Positions 1-7,963 of a stretch of 15,764 nucleotides of DNA are shown one piece after another. A program made the position numbers and the translations under genes. The notes below the pieces were generated by a model. The model worked only from the letters and a program-made list of their open reading frames with translations, did no database searches and had not been told where the DNA came from. Origin of the DNA: an uncultured Bacteroidales bacterium (GTDB lineage: Bacteria > Bacteroidota > Bacteroidia > Bacteroidales > Paludibacteraceae); assembly GCA_937901225.1 (NCBI GenBank), contig CALCGX010000025.1, forward strand, positions 1-15,764, read 5' to 3'. Numbering within the stretch: position 1 is the stretch's first letter; each line of letters opens with the position of its first letter.

Positions 1-413
1 CGGAACTGAGCTTCGTCGAAAGCTTCGCCAAAACGTTTGGCAGCCTTCGCTACTTCCTTATTGATTTTTTCATCGTACTTAGCGAGTTGGTCTTCGATGA
101 GCACGTCTGCGCGGTAGCGTTTTTTGCTATCCTTGTTGTCAATGAGTGGATCATTGAACGCATCTACGTGACCAGATGCTTTCCAAGTGGTTGGGTGCAT
201 GAAGATACTTGCATCAATACCCACGATATTCTCGTGGAGCATGGTCATAGCGTCCCACCAGTATTTCTTGATGTTGTTCTTGAGTTCTACACCGTTTTGT
301 CCGTAGTCATACACAGCGCCGAGACCGTCATAAATCTCGCTGCTAGGAAAAACGAAGCCGTACTCTTTGCAGTGTGCGACTAGTTTTTTGAAGGTTTCTT
401 CTTGTGTTGCCAT
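1..413 (-). CDS. glyS: Glycyl-tRNA synthetase, N-terminal part (runs off the left edge)
   Basis: Translating the minus strand from the ATG at 413-411 gives about 137 residues starting MATQEETFKKLVAHCKEYGF, followed by VFPSSEIYDGLGAVYDYG, KKYWWDAMTMLHENIVGID, and a segment with HPTTWKASGHVDAFNDP. These match the N-terminal catalytic region of the class II single-polypeptide (alpha2, eukaryote-like) glycyl-tRNA synthetase that Bacteroidetes use, rather than the two-subunit GlyQ/GlyS enzyme. It charges tRNA-Gly with glycine in the cytoplasm. The frame is open to the window edge, so only the first quarter or so of the roughly 510-residue family length is present; class II motifs 2 and 3 lie outside. 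The gene diverges from the nuclease-division operon and has its own promoter at 491-521. No Shine-Dalgarno sequence is visible before the ATG. Confidence 0.93.
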   Translation of the reverse strand, partial: MATQEETFKKLVAHCKEYGFVFPSSEIYDGLGAVYDYGQNGVELKNNIKKYWWDAMTMLHENIVGIDASIFMHPTTWKASGHVDAFNDPLIDNKDSKKRYRADVLIEDQLAKYDEKINKEVAKAAKRFGEAFDEAQF

Positions 414-490
414 ATCTATAAAAGTTCTAAAAGTTTCAAAAGTTGTAAGTGTTGAAAGGGGTGAAAAGACCCTATTACGCAATTTGGCTA

Positions 491-521
491 CAAAGGTACA
501 ATAAAAATTGCAGATATGCAA
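491..521 (-). promoter_or_regulatory. Bacteroidetes-type promoter for glyS
   Basis: On the minus strand TACCTTTG (498-491) matches the Bacteroidetes -7 consensus TAnnTTTG exactly. It is preceded, after a 20-bp spacer, by TTG (521-519) as a -33 element. This predicts a start near 484 and a leader of about 70 nt. The leader is A/T-rich with short repeats of the AAAGTT type at 421-450. Seen in sequence; activity is inferred from the consensus. Confidence 0.72.
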
Positions 522-558
522 GTGAAAAAGCGAAAACTAGAAGAAAAATCAAAAAGTG

Positions 559-589
559 TTGCATATTTGCAAAAAAAGTTGTATCTTTG
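559..589 (+). promoter_or_regulatory. Bacteroidetes-type promoter for the nuclease-division operon
   Basis: TATCTTTG at 582-589 is a perfect TAnnTTTG -7 box. TTG at 559-561 lies exactly 20 bp upstream as the -33 element. The predicted start near 596 gives a leader of about 43 nt before the ATG at 639. Both boxes sit within an imperfect 13-bp direct repeat (559-571 and 579-591, 11 of 13 bases identical, offset 20 bp). I found no other convincing TAnnTTTG box in the gene junctions between 639 and 7128, so this promoter may serve the whole operon. Confidence 0.75.
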
Positions 590-638
590 CAGGCTAAATT
601 AGGATAGGAGTATAGTTGTGTCTTAAAAACGAACAATT

Positions 639-2450
639 ATGAAAAAACTATTTTTGATTCTTTGGGTGCTTGCTGGTTGGATGCCTGTAGCATATGCCCA
701 GGTGGAAGTGTTGTTAGAAGAGCCGTTTGCTGAGTCTTTAGGTTCGTTTACGTTGGACGAGCAGAAATACCCAGGATGTACATATGCATCTATGTGGTAC
801 GTGGATCGTTCTTACAAGTATGCCAAAGTGACTGCCAATAAAGGTGGTCAGTCCTTGGGTGCTAGTGATTGTAAGTTGATTTCGCCTATACTGAATACAC
901 AAGGTTGTACGAAAGTAGTATTGCGCTTTGAACATACAACATACGCTGCCAACAGTACTTCGGACGTGGCTTATAGTATGGTCAAAGTGAGTAAGGATGG
1001 TGTTAATTGGATGCAGGTCGCTATCCCGACATGGCCAACCAAACGTTGGGGTTTTGTCGCTTGTGAGATAGATTTGACTGCATACGCTTCAAACAAGATG
1101 CAATTTATGTTTGAATATGTGTCCACTGTCAGTTATGCAGGTACTTGGGAGGTGAAAAATGTGGTGGTTGAAGGTTGGTGGCCAGGCGAGCCTGATTGTC
1201 CTTACGAGCATTTGGATGGCATGACTTCATTCGCTTTACGTAAAGCCTTATGTGAAGATATCTCACAGCATACCATGTTGAGTTATAATCAGATTCGAGG
1301 AGATAAAGCCAAAGTGGATGTACGTGCTGATGGCAAGATTTGGGATATATATTCAGGTTATGATTTTTATCTGTCGGACTATTGCTCAAATATTGATATC
1401 GTGGAGGGAGAGTGCTATAATCGTGAGCACGTGCTGCCGAAATCATGGTGGGGTGGTTCTACCTCCGAACCCATGTACACCGATCTCCACCACGTGTATT
1501 CGGTAGATGCAATGGCTAATGACAAGCGTTCGGCCTGGATATATGATGAGGTGAAAAGCACAAGTTGGAGCAACAATTTAGGATCTAAGTTAGGCACTAG
1601 CGCTAATTGGAGTGGTGAAACTGCCTTTGAACCTGTGGATGAATACAAGGGAGATGTAGCTCGTGTGTATTTCTACATGCTGACTTGCTATATGGACAAA
1701 GATTTCACGCAAGGAGGCAAGGGTTATCGCTATTTCAGTTATAGCAATGGTGTGTGTGATTTTCAGTCTAAATCGTTAGCATTGATGCTGAAATGGCATC
1801 GACAAGATCCTGTATCTGACAAGGAGATAACTCGCAATGCGAAAGTATCTGATCTTCAGGGGAACGTGAATCCCTTTGTGGAGCAACCAGCCTTGGTAGA
1901 ATATATTTGGGGAACGATGAAAGGCAAACCGTATGACTGCGATGGTGAAGTGTTGCCGCCTGATCCAGGTGTAGTGGATGGGGCGATTACTTGTCAAGAG
2001 GCTAGAGAGAAAGCGTTGGCATTGGCGCAAGGCAGTCAGTCTTCGGCTGAATATGTGGTAGTCGGGTATGTGACATCGCTGAATGGATCTTATAGCACGC
2101 AATACAGCAGCCAAACATTTTGGGTGGCAGATACTCCAAATGGTGGAAATGTGTTCTATGCATATCAATGTTATAACGATGCTCCTGTAGTGAAGGGAGA
2201 TAAGGTTTCATTGACAGGTAAGTTGCTGAATTACAATGGTACTCCAGAGATGAAATGGGGACAAACCGAGGTGTTAATACCTGCTATTGAAACTGCTGTT
2301 GAGGAAATTGGTGTTTTAGATTGGAATGCCGAGGACGTGGAGGTATATTCAGTAACAGGTCTGCATATGTCCGCTTCGCGCGAGAATTTACCACAAGGTA
2401 TATACATATTACGTAGCGGTGAGCAGACACACAAAATGATTGTTCGATAA
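639..2450 (+). CDS. Secreted endonuclease I-family nuclease with OB-fold domain and type IX sorting signal
   Basis: 603 residues. Residues 1-20 are a signal peptide ending AYA before Q21. Residues 22-180 are a beta-rich region resembling the choice-of-anchor/cleaved-adhesin jelly-roll domains of Bacteroidetes exoproteins. Residues about 195-426 are the endonuclease I (EndA/Vvn-like His-Me finger) domain: NREHVLPKSWWG (261-272) holds the Glu-His pair expected for metal binding and general base, TDLHHVYSVDAMAN (281-294) supplies the later Asn, and KWHRQDPVSDKEITRN (385-400) and GNVNPF (408-413) are family hallmarks. Residues 449-546 look like an OB-fold domain of the YhcR/DUF6359 type often attached to these nucleases. 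The last 35 or so residues (VEVYSVTGLHMS, LPQGIYIL, KMIVR) are a type IX secretion C-terminal sorting domain. The protein should therefore be exported and surface-attached or released, cutting DNA or RNA nonspecifically. Its TAA directly abuts the murC ATG. Confidence 0.9.
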   Translation: MKKLFLILWVLAGWMPVAYAQVEVLLEEPFAESLGSFTLDEQKYPGCTYASMWYVDRSYKYAKVTANKGGQSLGASDCKLISPILNTQGCTKVVLRFEHTTYAANSTSDVAYSMVKVSKDGVNWMQVAIPTWPTKRWGFVACEIDLTAYASNKMQFMFEYVSTVSYAGTWEVKNVVVEGWWPGEPDCPYEHLDGMTSFALRKALCEDISQHTMLSYNQIRGDKAKVDVRADGKIWDIYSGYDFYLSDYCSNIDIVEGECYNREHVLPKSWWGGSTSEPMYTDLHHVYSVDAMANDKRSAWIYDEVKSTSWSNNLGSKLGTSANWSGETAFEPVDEYKGDVARVYFYMLTCYMDKDFTQGGKGYRYFSYSNGVCDFQSKSLALMLKWHRQDPVSDKEITRNAKVSDLQGNVNPFVEQPALVEYIWGTMKGKPYDCDGEVLPPDPGVVDGAITCQEAREKALALAQGSQSSAEYVVVGYVTSLNGSYSTQYSSQTFWVADTPNGGNVFYAYQCYNDAPVVKGDKVSLTGKLLNYNGTPEMKWGQTEVLIPAIETAVEEIGVLDWNAEDVEVYSVTGLHMSASRENLPQGIYILRSGEQTHKMIVR

Positions 2451-3830
2451 ATGATAGATAACCAGATACAGACATATTATTTCTTGGGGATAGGCGGTAT
2501 CGGTATGAGTGCGTTGGCACGATACTTTGCTGCTAAAGGGGCATGTGTGTTGGGATATGACCGCACGCCTTCGCCATTGACTAAAGAATTGGAGGCAGAG
2601 GGGATAGCCGTGCAGTATGACGATAGCCTAGATACTGTGAAAGCGTTGGATATTGCTAATACTATAGTCGTGCGAACACCTGCTGTGCCAGAGGATTTTG
2701 CTGTATATGTCTGGTTGAAAGAACAGGGATTTCAGATATTGAAAAGGGCTGAAGTGTTGGGTCTAGTTACACGTTCAGAGCGAGCTTTATGTGTTGCAGG
2801 CACGCACGGAAAGACAACTACTAGTACGATGTTAGCGCATATCTTGCACCAATCGCATGTAGGTGCGAATGCGTTTATGGGTGGAATAGCAAATAATTAT
2901 GGAAAGAATCTGTTATTAGACCAAGAGAGTGATTTGGTGGTCGTTGAAGCAGACGAATTTGATCGTTCTTTCCATCACCTGACACCATATATATCCGTGA
3001 TTACTAGCATGGACCCTGACCATTTGGATATTTATGGTACAGAGGAAGCCTATCGCGAGAGTTTTATGCATTATGCTTCGTTGGTACAAGAGGCATTGGT
3101 GGTGAAGAGTGGATTAAAGTTTCATGTAGAGAGTTTAAAAGCAAGGGTGTATACCTACGCTGTAGGAGAGCAGGCAGACTTCTATGCGGATAATGTGCAG
3201 GTACGAGACGGGGAGATACGATTTGATTTTTACACTCCGATGGGGAAAGTGGCTGATATTCAACTGGGGGTACCTGTTTGGGTAAATATAGAGAATGGTG
3301 TGGCAGCTATGGCTGTGGCATGGTTGATGGGCGCGACCGATGAAGAATTACGCAGCGGAATGAGCACATTCTCAGGTGTTTACCGCCGATTTAATATGCA
3401 TGTAAATACTCCACAAGTAACCTATGTGGATGATTATGCACACCATCCAATGGAGTTGAAGGCAAGTATTGAATCGGTAAGAAAATTATATCCCAATAGA
3501 CATGTGATAGGTGTATTCCAACCTCATTTATTTACGCGCACGCGTGATTTCGTAGATGAGTTCGCGGAAGTGTTGAGTACCTTGGATGAGGTGGCATTAT
3601 TGCCTATCTATCCTGCTCGCGAAGAACCAATTGCTGGGGTGAATAGCGAATGGCTGTTGGAGAAGATTGCTACCAAACGAGCCTTAGTGTTGCCTAATAT
3701 ATTAGCGAAATACTTACGTGAGCGCGTCAAGAACTGTATATCAAAAGGCAAACCTTCGGTAGTAATCACTATGGGCGCTGGAGATATAGACCGATTGGTG
3801 AATGATATAACTAAATCCTTAATAATATGA
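2451..3830 (+). CDS. murC: UDP-N-acetylmuramate--L-alanine ligase
   Basis: 459 residues, the normal MurC length. The enzyme joins L-alanine to UDP-MurNAc with ATP, the first amino-acid step of the cytoplasmic peptidoglycan precursor pathway. Residues 13-23 (GIGGIGMSALA) form the UDP-binding Rossmann loop. GTHGKTTT (117-124) is the Mur ligase P-loop. EADEFDRSF (166-174) and DPDHLDIYG (188-196) are Mur central-domain motifs. YRRF (311-314), DDYAHHP (327-333), FQPHLFTRTRDF (356-367) and PIYPARE (385-391) are typical of MurC rather than MurD/E/F. The ATG follows the nuclease TAA with no gap, which suggests translational coupling. The 3' end overlaps ftsQ by ATGA (3827-3830). murC directly before ftsQ is standard for Bacteroidetes, but murG or ftsW would normally come upstream instead of a nuclease. 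Confidence 0.97.
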   Translation: MIDNQIQTYYFLGIGGIGMSALARYFAAKGACVLGYDRTPSPLTKELEAEGIAVQYDDSLDTVKALDIANTIVVRTPAVPEDFAVYVWLKEQGFQILKRAEVLGLVTRSERALCVAGTHGKTTTSTMLAHILHQSHVGANAFMGGIANNYGKNLLLDQESDLVVVEADEFDRSFHHLTPYISVITSMDPDHLDIYGTEEAYRESFMHYASLVQEALVVKSGLKFHVESLKARVYTYAVGEQADFYADNVQVRDGEIRFDFYTPMGKVADIQLGVPVWVNIENGVAAMAVAWLMGATDEELRSGMSTFSGVYRRFNMHVNTPQVTYVDDYAHHPMELKASIESVRKLYPNRHVIGVFQPHLFTRTRDFVDEFAEVLSTLDEVALLPIYPAREEPIAGVNSEWLLEKIATKRALVLPNILAKYLRERVKNCISKGKPSVVITMGAGDIDRLVNDITKSLII

Positions 3831-4564
3831 AAAGAATAATAAAGAAAGTCGTGCTATTGTCCGTAGCGATATTGTGCTGCGGAGCAGTAGTGTTGGGCGG
3901 GGCATGGTGTTCTGCTCAGCGTGATTCCTCGCCATGCACAGAGGTGCATATTGTGGTGCAGGATAGTATGGAACGTCAGTGGGTGGATGCAAATGAGTTA
4001 GAGAACTATTTGCGTCGTCACCATGTGTATCCTTCTGGACTGACGATGGAGCAGATTGATTGTCATGCCATTGAGCAGTGTTTGCTGGGGCATGAGATGG
4101 TGCGAGAGGTGGAGTGTTATAAGTCCCCTTTCGGTCATGTGTGCGTAGATGTAACTCAACGCATACCAATGCTGAGTGTAGTAACCAATGATGGGTGTTA
4201 TTATGTGGATTCAGATCGCCGTGTAATGCCTGTGCGTAAGCAGATTGATGTAGATGTGCCTGTGTTTAGAGGTGCGGTTAGTCAACGTGCAGCCACAGAG
4301 GAGTATTTCGATTTTGTATCTTGGCTCTGCGATAATCGCTATTGGAAATCACGCATTCATGATATCCATGTATCAAATCCTAAGTCGCTGGTTTTGAAAC
4401 AAGAGGGGCATGATGCTAAGATACTATTGGGTGCCTTGGATGGGTATGCAGACAAGTTGAATAAGTTGCAGAAATTATACACCAAGGGTTTTGATGAAAT
4501 TGGGTATCCAGAGTGTAGAGAGTATGATTTACGCTTTGAAGGACAGGTGATTAGTAGGAAGTAG
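3827..4564 (+). CDS. ftsQ: Cell division protein FtsQ
   Basis: 245 residues. A short basic N-terminus (MKRIIKK) is followed by one membrane segment at about 8-27, then a periplasmic POTRA-like region (about 37-113) and a beta domain ending YDLRFEGQVISRK. This single-pass layout fits the small, divergent FtsQ/DivIB proteins of Bacteroidetes; sequence conservation in the family is low, so the call rests on topology plus position between murC and ftsA. FtsQ connects the cytoplasmic FtsZ/FtsA ring with septal peptidoglycan synthesis through FtsB/FtsL. The start overlaps murC by 4 nt (ATGA), a classic coupled junction. Several cysteines (C28, C37, C79, C85, C97, C106) lie in the exported part, which is more than I would expect. 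Confidence 0.88.
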   Translation: MKRIIKKVVLLSVAILCCGAVVLGGAWCSAQRDSSPCTEVHIVVQDSMERQWVDANELENYLRRHHVYPSGLTMEQIDCHAIEQCLLGHEMVREVECYKSPFGHVCVDVTQRIPMLSVVTNDGCYYVDSDRRVMPVRKQIDVDVPVFRGAVSQRAATEEYFDFVSWLCDNRYWKSRIHDIHVSNPKSLVLKQEGHDAKILLGALDGYADKLNKLQKLYTKGFDEIGYPECREYDLRFEGQVISRK

Positions 4565-4569
4565 TGAGT

Positions 4570-5838
4570 ATGGCAAAGAAACGACAAATATTACAATCAG
4601 TCCCTCTCGTGGCAGTAGATTTGGGCAGCCATGGTGTACGAGCAATGGCAGCAGAGATGACTACTGGCGGGTTGCTCCGCATATTGGGAGTGGAGACCTC
4701 GAATAAGTTTGAGTGTGTGGAGAGAGGTATCGTAACCAATACTTCGGATGCTGGTTTTATGATCAACGAAGTGTTGAAAAAACTATCCAATCGCGTGCGT
4801 GTAGAGGCACTACCTTCTGCGTTTGTTTGTGTAGGCGGACGCACCATGCAGGTGGTGGCAGTGCATTCTACTCGTGACCAAGTACGCAGAAAAGAGATTG
4901 CTCAGCCTTTGTTGGATGCGATGGAAGTTGAGTGTAAGCAAAAGATAGAAGCGCGTAATCCCGATGTGGCTGTATTGGATCTGGTACCATATTTCTATAA
5001 GTTGGACGGTGTTGAGCAAGAACATCAACCTACCGAAAATCAGCGTGCTGCATTAGTGGAAGCTCACTTTATTGCTTTTGTTGGCAAAAAGGAATTGGAA
5101 CAAAAGATTGTAGATAGCTTCAATCGCTCAGCTAAGCGTTTGGAACATATTTATGTGCGTCCTGATGCACTGATGAATGCCATCACTACCGATGAAGATA
5201 TGGCTAATGGTTGCGCAATCTTGGATATGGGCGCGCAGACGACTACCTTGACGGTGTATAAAGGCAATCAGTATCTATACAACAAAGTAGTACCTCTCGG
5301 TGGATATGATATCACGCGTGACATTGAGCAGATTGGTATTTCCTTAGCATATGCAGAGCAGTTGAAGTGTAAATATGGTTATGCATCTGCAGATATGGTG
5401 TCCACCAATCATCGCTTCCGTTTGCCTGCGCCTACCATGCCTCAAGGTGAAGTGGCGGTGATGGCAACCGAGATAGCAGATATTATTTCCGCTCGATTAG
5501 AGCAAATGCTCACACCCTTATTGGATGTCCTCAACGCAGAGGCTAGTCGTTTTAGAGTATTGTATGTGACTGGAGGTGCTGCCATGTTGCAAGGTCTAGT
5601 AGAATATATTCAGGCTAAGACTTCTATCCCTGTAATGTATGGTTCGCATGCATCGTGGTTGACTACGGATACGCCAGACGAGATGTGTATGCCTACGTAT
5701 TCCTCCTTGGTAGGTACCTTGCTCTTAGGGGCAGATTATCGCAATAAGCACCCTGAAGTCACCACTTCTGGGGAAGGAATATTGGATATCATCAAGGAGA
5801 AAACATTAACGATATTTACCGATCAAACAGGATATTAA
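4570..5838 (+). CDS. ftsA: Cell division protein FtsA
   Basis: 422 residues from the ATG at 4570. A GTG at 4564 overlapping the ftsQ stop would add two residues; I prefer the ATG because AGGAAG lies at a good distance upstream. FtsA is an actin-fold ATPase that tethers FtsZ to the membrane. The phosphate-1 motif is VAVDLGSHGVRAMAAE near the N-terminus, phosphate-2 is LDMGAQTTTLTVY, and the adenosine motif is YVTGGAAMLQGL. The FtsA-specific 1C domain lies between about residues 85 and 165. The C-terminal piece GILDIIKEKTLTIF could be the amphipathic membrane-targeting helix usual in FtsA, though it is short and only moderately amphipathic. It lies 31 bp before ftsZ, the near-universal ftsA-ftsZ pair. 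Confidence 0.96.
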   Translation: MAKKRQILQSVPLVAVDLGSHGVRAMAAEMTTGGLLRILGVETSNKFECVERGIVTNTSDAGFMINEVLKKLSNRVRVEALPSAFVCVGGRTMQVVAVHSTRDQVRRKEIAQPLLDAMEVECKQKIEARNPDVAVLDLVPYFYKLDGVEQEHQPTENQRAALVEAHFIAFVGKKELEQKIVDSFNRSAKRLEHIYVRPDALMNAITTDEDMANGCAILDMGAQTTTLTVYKGNQYLYNKVVPLGGYDITRDIEQIGISLAYAEQLKCKYGYASADMVSTNHRFRLPAPTMPQGEVAVMATEIADIISARLEQMLTPLLDVLNAEASRFRVLYVTGGAAMLQGLVEYIQAKTSIPVMYGSHASWLTTDTPDEMCMPTYSSLVGTLLLGADYRNKHPEVTTSGEGILDIIKEKTLTIFTDQTGY

Positions 5839-5869
5839 TCAATGTGTAATTAATAAATCTACAAGATAT

Positions 5870-7117
5870 ATGATAGATGTAATTGATGCTTTGGGTTTGG
5901 ATATAGCTCAAGATTCCATTATTAAAGTGATGGGCGTAGGTGGTGGTGGCTGTAATGCTGTCAACTATTTGTACTCCCAAGGAGTGAAGGACGTCACCTT
6001 CTTAGTTTGCAATACCGACAAGCAGTCCCTCGAGCGTAGCAGCGTACCTGCTAAATTGCAATTAGGTCCTGGCCTTGGAGCTGGTGGCAAACCTGAAGTT
6101 GCACAAGAATATGCCGAGCAAAATCGTGAGCGTATCAAGGAGTCCTTAAATGATGGTACCAAGATGCTCTTTCTTACCGCAGGAATGGGTGGTGGTACAG
6201 GTACTGGTGCTTCATCGGTGGTGGCTTCTGTAGCGCGCGAGATGGGTATCCTGACTGTTGGAATTGTCACTATTCCTTTCACATTCGAAGGTCCAAAGAA
6301 GATCAAAAAGGCCATGATTGGTGTGGCGCAACTGGCTGAACAAGTGGATGCTATCTTGGTGATTAACAACGAGAAATTGCGCCAGATATATCCTGACCTC
6401 AATATGCTCAATGCCTTTGCCAAGTCGGATGATGTGGTGGCAAATGCAGCGCGTGCAATTGCTGAGATTATTACCGTTCCTGGTTATATCAATACCGACT
6501 TTGCCGATGTGTACAATACCCTCAAGAATGGCAATGTAGCGATTATGAGCGTAGGTGTGGCTAATGGCGAAAACCGTATCACTCAAGCTATTCACGAGGC
6601 ATTGCACTCGCCATTGGTAAATAGCGATGTGCGTGGAGCAACACGTTTGTTGTTGCAGATTTATACGACTACCGAACATGCACTAATCATGTCCGAGATT
6701 GACCAAATCCACACTTTTGTCAGCGAGATAGGCGAAGATGTAGAAGTGCAATGGGGCGCATCACTCGATGAAACGCTTGAGGATAAAGTGCGTGTTACCA
6801 TCATTGCTACGGGGTTTGAGGTGTCTAATATCCCTGGCTTGGACGATGTAGTCGGTAAGAAGACGGTAGAGGAGGCTATCAAGATTCATTATGAAGATGC
6901 CAAGACTATAGAGCCTGCAGAGGTAGAAGTCGCTCCAGCTAATGATACTCCTGCACAAGTTGCCGAAGCACCTTCACAAATGACTCCACAACCAGTTGTT
7001 CATGAGAATGGTGATATTGTGCTTGACTTTGGCGACGATTTTGACTCGCCAGAACCAGCCGATAATCCATCAACGGGGTTAGGTGGCTTTGCAGGTTGGA
7101 TGCGCGGACGTAGATAA
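5870..7117 (+). CDS. ftsZ: Cell division protein FtsZ
   Basis: 415 residues. This is the tubulin-like GTPase that forms the cytokinetic ring. GVGGGGCNAVNYL (22-34) and NTDKQSL (48-54) contact nucleotide, GGGTGTG (107-113) is the tubulin signature, and the T7 synergy loop is N208-x-D210-F-A-D213. The globular core ends near residue 317 (VTIIATGF). It is followed by an acidic, Pro/Ala-rich linker (about 345-400). The C-terminus GLGGFAGWMRGRR has the hydrophobic-plus-basic character of an FtsZ C-terminal peptide but not the common D-I-P-x-F-L-R form; its binding to FtsA is inferred. The start was chosen because the N-terminal tail MIDVIDALGLDI has normal length and the next upstream in-frame codons are outside any coupled junction. 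Confidence 0.98.
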   Translation: MIDVIDALGLDIAQDSIIKVMGVGGGGCNAVNYLYSQGVKDVTFLVCNTDKQSLERSSVPAKLQLGPGLGAGGKPEVAQEYAEQNRERIKESLNDGTKMLFLTAGMGGGTGTGASSVVASVAREMGILTVGIVTIPFTFEGPKKIKKAMIGVAQLAEQVDAILVINNEKLRQIYPDLNMLNAFAKSDDVVANAARAIAEIITVPGYINTDFADVYNTLKNGNVAIMSVGVANGENRITQAIHEALHSPLVNSDVRGATRLLLQIYTTTEHALIMSEIDQIHTFVSEIGEDVEVQWGASLDETLEDKVRVTIIATGFEVSNIPGLDDVVGKKTVEEAIKIHYEDAKTIEPAEVEVAPANDTPAQVAEAPSQMTPQPVVHENGDIVLDFGDDFDSPEPADNPSTGLGGFAGWMRGRR

Positions 7118-7127
7118 TGCCCAAATC

Positions 7128-7865
7128 ATGTCATCCATTCTTTCCACATGCTCACGAGCAATCTTGGAGGTCTTATTCCCTTCTTGCTGTGTGGCTTGTG
7201 GGCATAAATTAGTACAAGGGGAGCAGACCATCTGCTCCTCTTGTCTTAATGCAATTGTGCGTACTGAGCACATGTTTTTGCCCAATAATGGTATTGATAT
7301 GCTCTTTGCTGATTGGATAAAAAAGGAGCGGCGAGCAGTCCATTATGAGCATGGAGTAGCTTTTGCTTTTTACAATCGTGAACGTGGACAATTGCTTCGC
7401 TCACTCATAGATCGTGGTAAATTTGGTGCTTTTCCTAATCCAATGGTCTTCCACGAGTTAGGTCGTGTTGCAGCGATGGACTATCTGGACTCAGAGCTCT
7501 TTGATGATGTAGATGTCTTAGTGCCAGTTCCTTTGCACCCTCGTCGGTTACGACAGCGGGGCTTCAATCAAGCAGAATACATTTGCAAAGGCTTACATTC
7601 CATCACCAAGATTCCAATAGACACCTCGCATCTTGTTCGTACAAAAAATAATCCACACCAATCGCGCTCCAATTTTGACAAACGCCATGAGAATGTCCTA
7701 GATTTATTCGCTATGCGGTATCCCGAAGAATGGAAGAACAAACATATTCTTTTGGTAGATGATGTCATTACATCAGGAGCAACACTGTTTGAATGTATGA
7801 AACAAATGACGCCTATTCGAGGATGTCGAATAAGCGTCTTTGCACTTGGTTGGGCACATAATTGA
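7128..7865 (+). CDS. ComF-family phosphoribosyltransferase-like protein
   Basis: 245 residues from the ATG at 7128, 10 nt after the ftsZ stop. An ATG at 7083 within ftsZ would add 15 residues, but the family starts at about the later Met. In this numbering an N-terminal zinc ribbon has cysteines at 20/21, 24, 36 and 39 (CCVACG ... CSSC). VPVPLHPRRLRQRGFNQ (132-148) and TKNNPHQSRSNFDKRHENV (172-190) are ComF-specific. LLVDDVITSGATL (208-220) is the PRPP-binding loop of type I phosphoribosyltransferases. ComF proteins are linked to DNA uptake in naturally competent bacteria, acting in the cytoplasm with the uptake helicase and DprA; ComF-type genes are also widespread in species with no shown competence, so the role here is uncertain. 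It is the last gene before the terminator at 7928-7963. Confidence 0.92.
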   Translation: MSSILSTCSRAILEVLFPSCCVACGHKLVQGEQTICSSCLNAIVRTEHMFLPNNGIDMLFADWIKKERRAVHYEHGVAFAFYNRERGQLLRSLIDRGKFGAFPNPMVFHELGRVAAMDYLDSELFDDVDVLVPVPLHPRRLRQRGFNQAEYICKGLHSITKIPIDTSHLVRTKNNPHQSRSNFDKRHENVLDLFAMRYPEEWKNKHILLVDDVITSGATLFECMKQMTPIRGCRISVFALGWAHN

Positions 7866-7886
7866 TGCGTTAGTCCCTTTTCTTTC

Positions 7887-7919
7887 TCGAAACCACACCG
7901 TTACCACTCCATTACCACT
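7887..7919. repeat. 11-bp tandem repeat between convergent genes
   Basis: CCGTTACCACT (7898-7908) is followed directly by CCATTACCACT (7909-7919), 10 of 11 bases identical. A degenerate third unit (TCGAAACCACA) precedes them at 7887-7897. Each copy of ACCAC can pair with the AGTGGT at 7930-7935, so the array may offer alternative 5' arms to the nearby terminator stem. It lies between the comF and dedA stops. Confidence 0.6.
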
Positions 7920-7927
7920 TCGTTAGT

Positions 7928-7963
7928 ATAGTGGTGTTTCCCCGTAGGTTGCCACTATTTTTT
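7928..7963 (+). terminator. Rho-independent terminator of the nuclease-division-comF operon
   Basis: ATAGTGG (7928-7934) pairs with CCACTAT (7952-7958), 7 bp, extendable inward by two G-U pairs. It is followed by a T run to 7963. The stem overlaps the last codons of the convergent dedA gene. Placed 63 bp after the comF stop, it should end the plus-strand operon. No equally good terminator was seen for dedA in the other direction. Confidence 0.65.

Noticed and set aside
7083..7127. Upstream ATG for the ComF gene inside ftsZ
   Set aside because: The extra 15 residues overlap the ftsZ C-terminus in another frame and do not resemble ComF N-termini; the ATG at 7128 gives a normal 10-nt gap.
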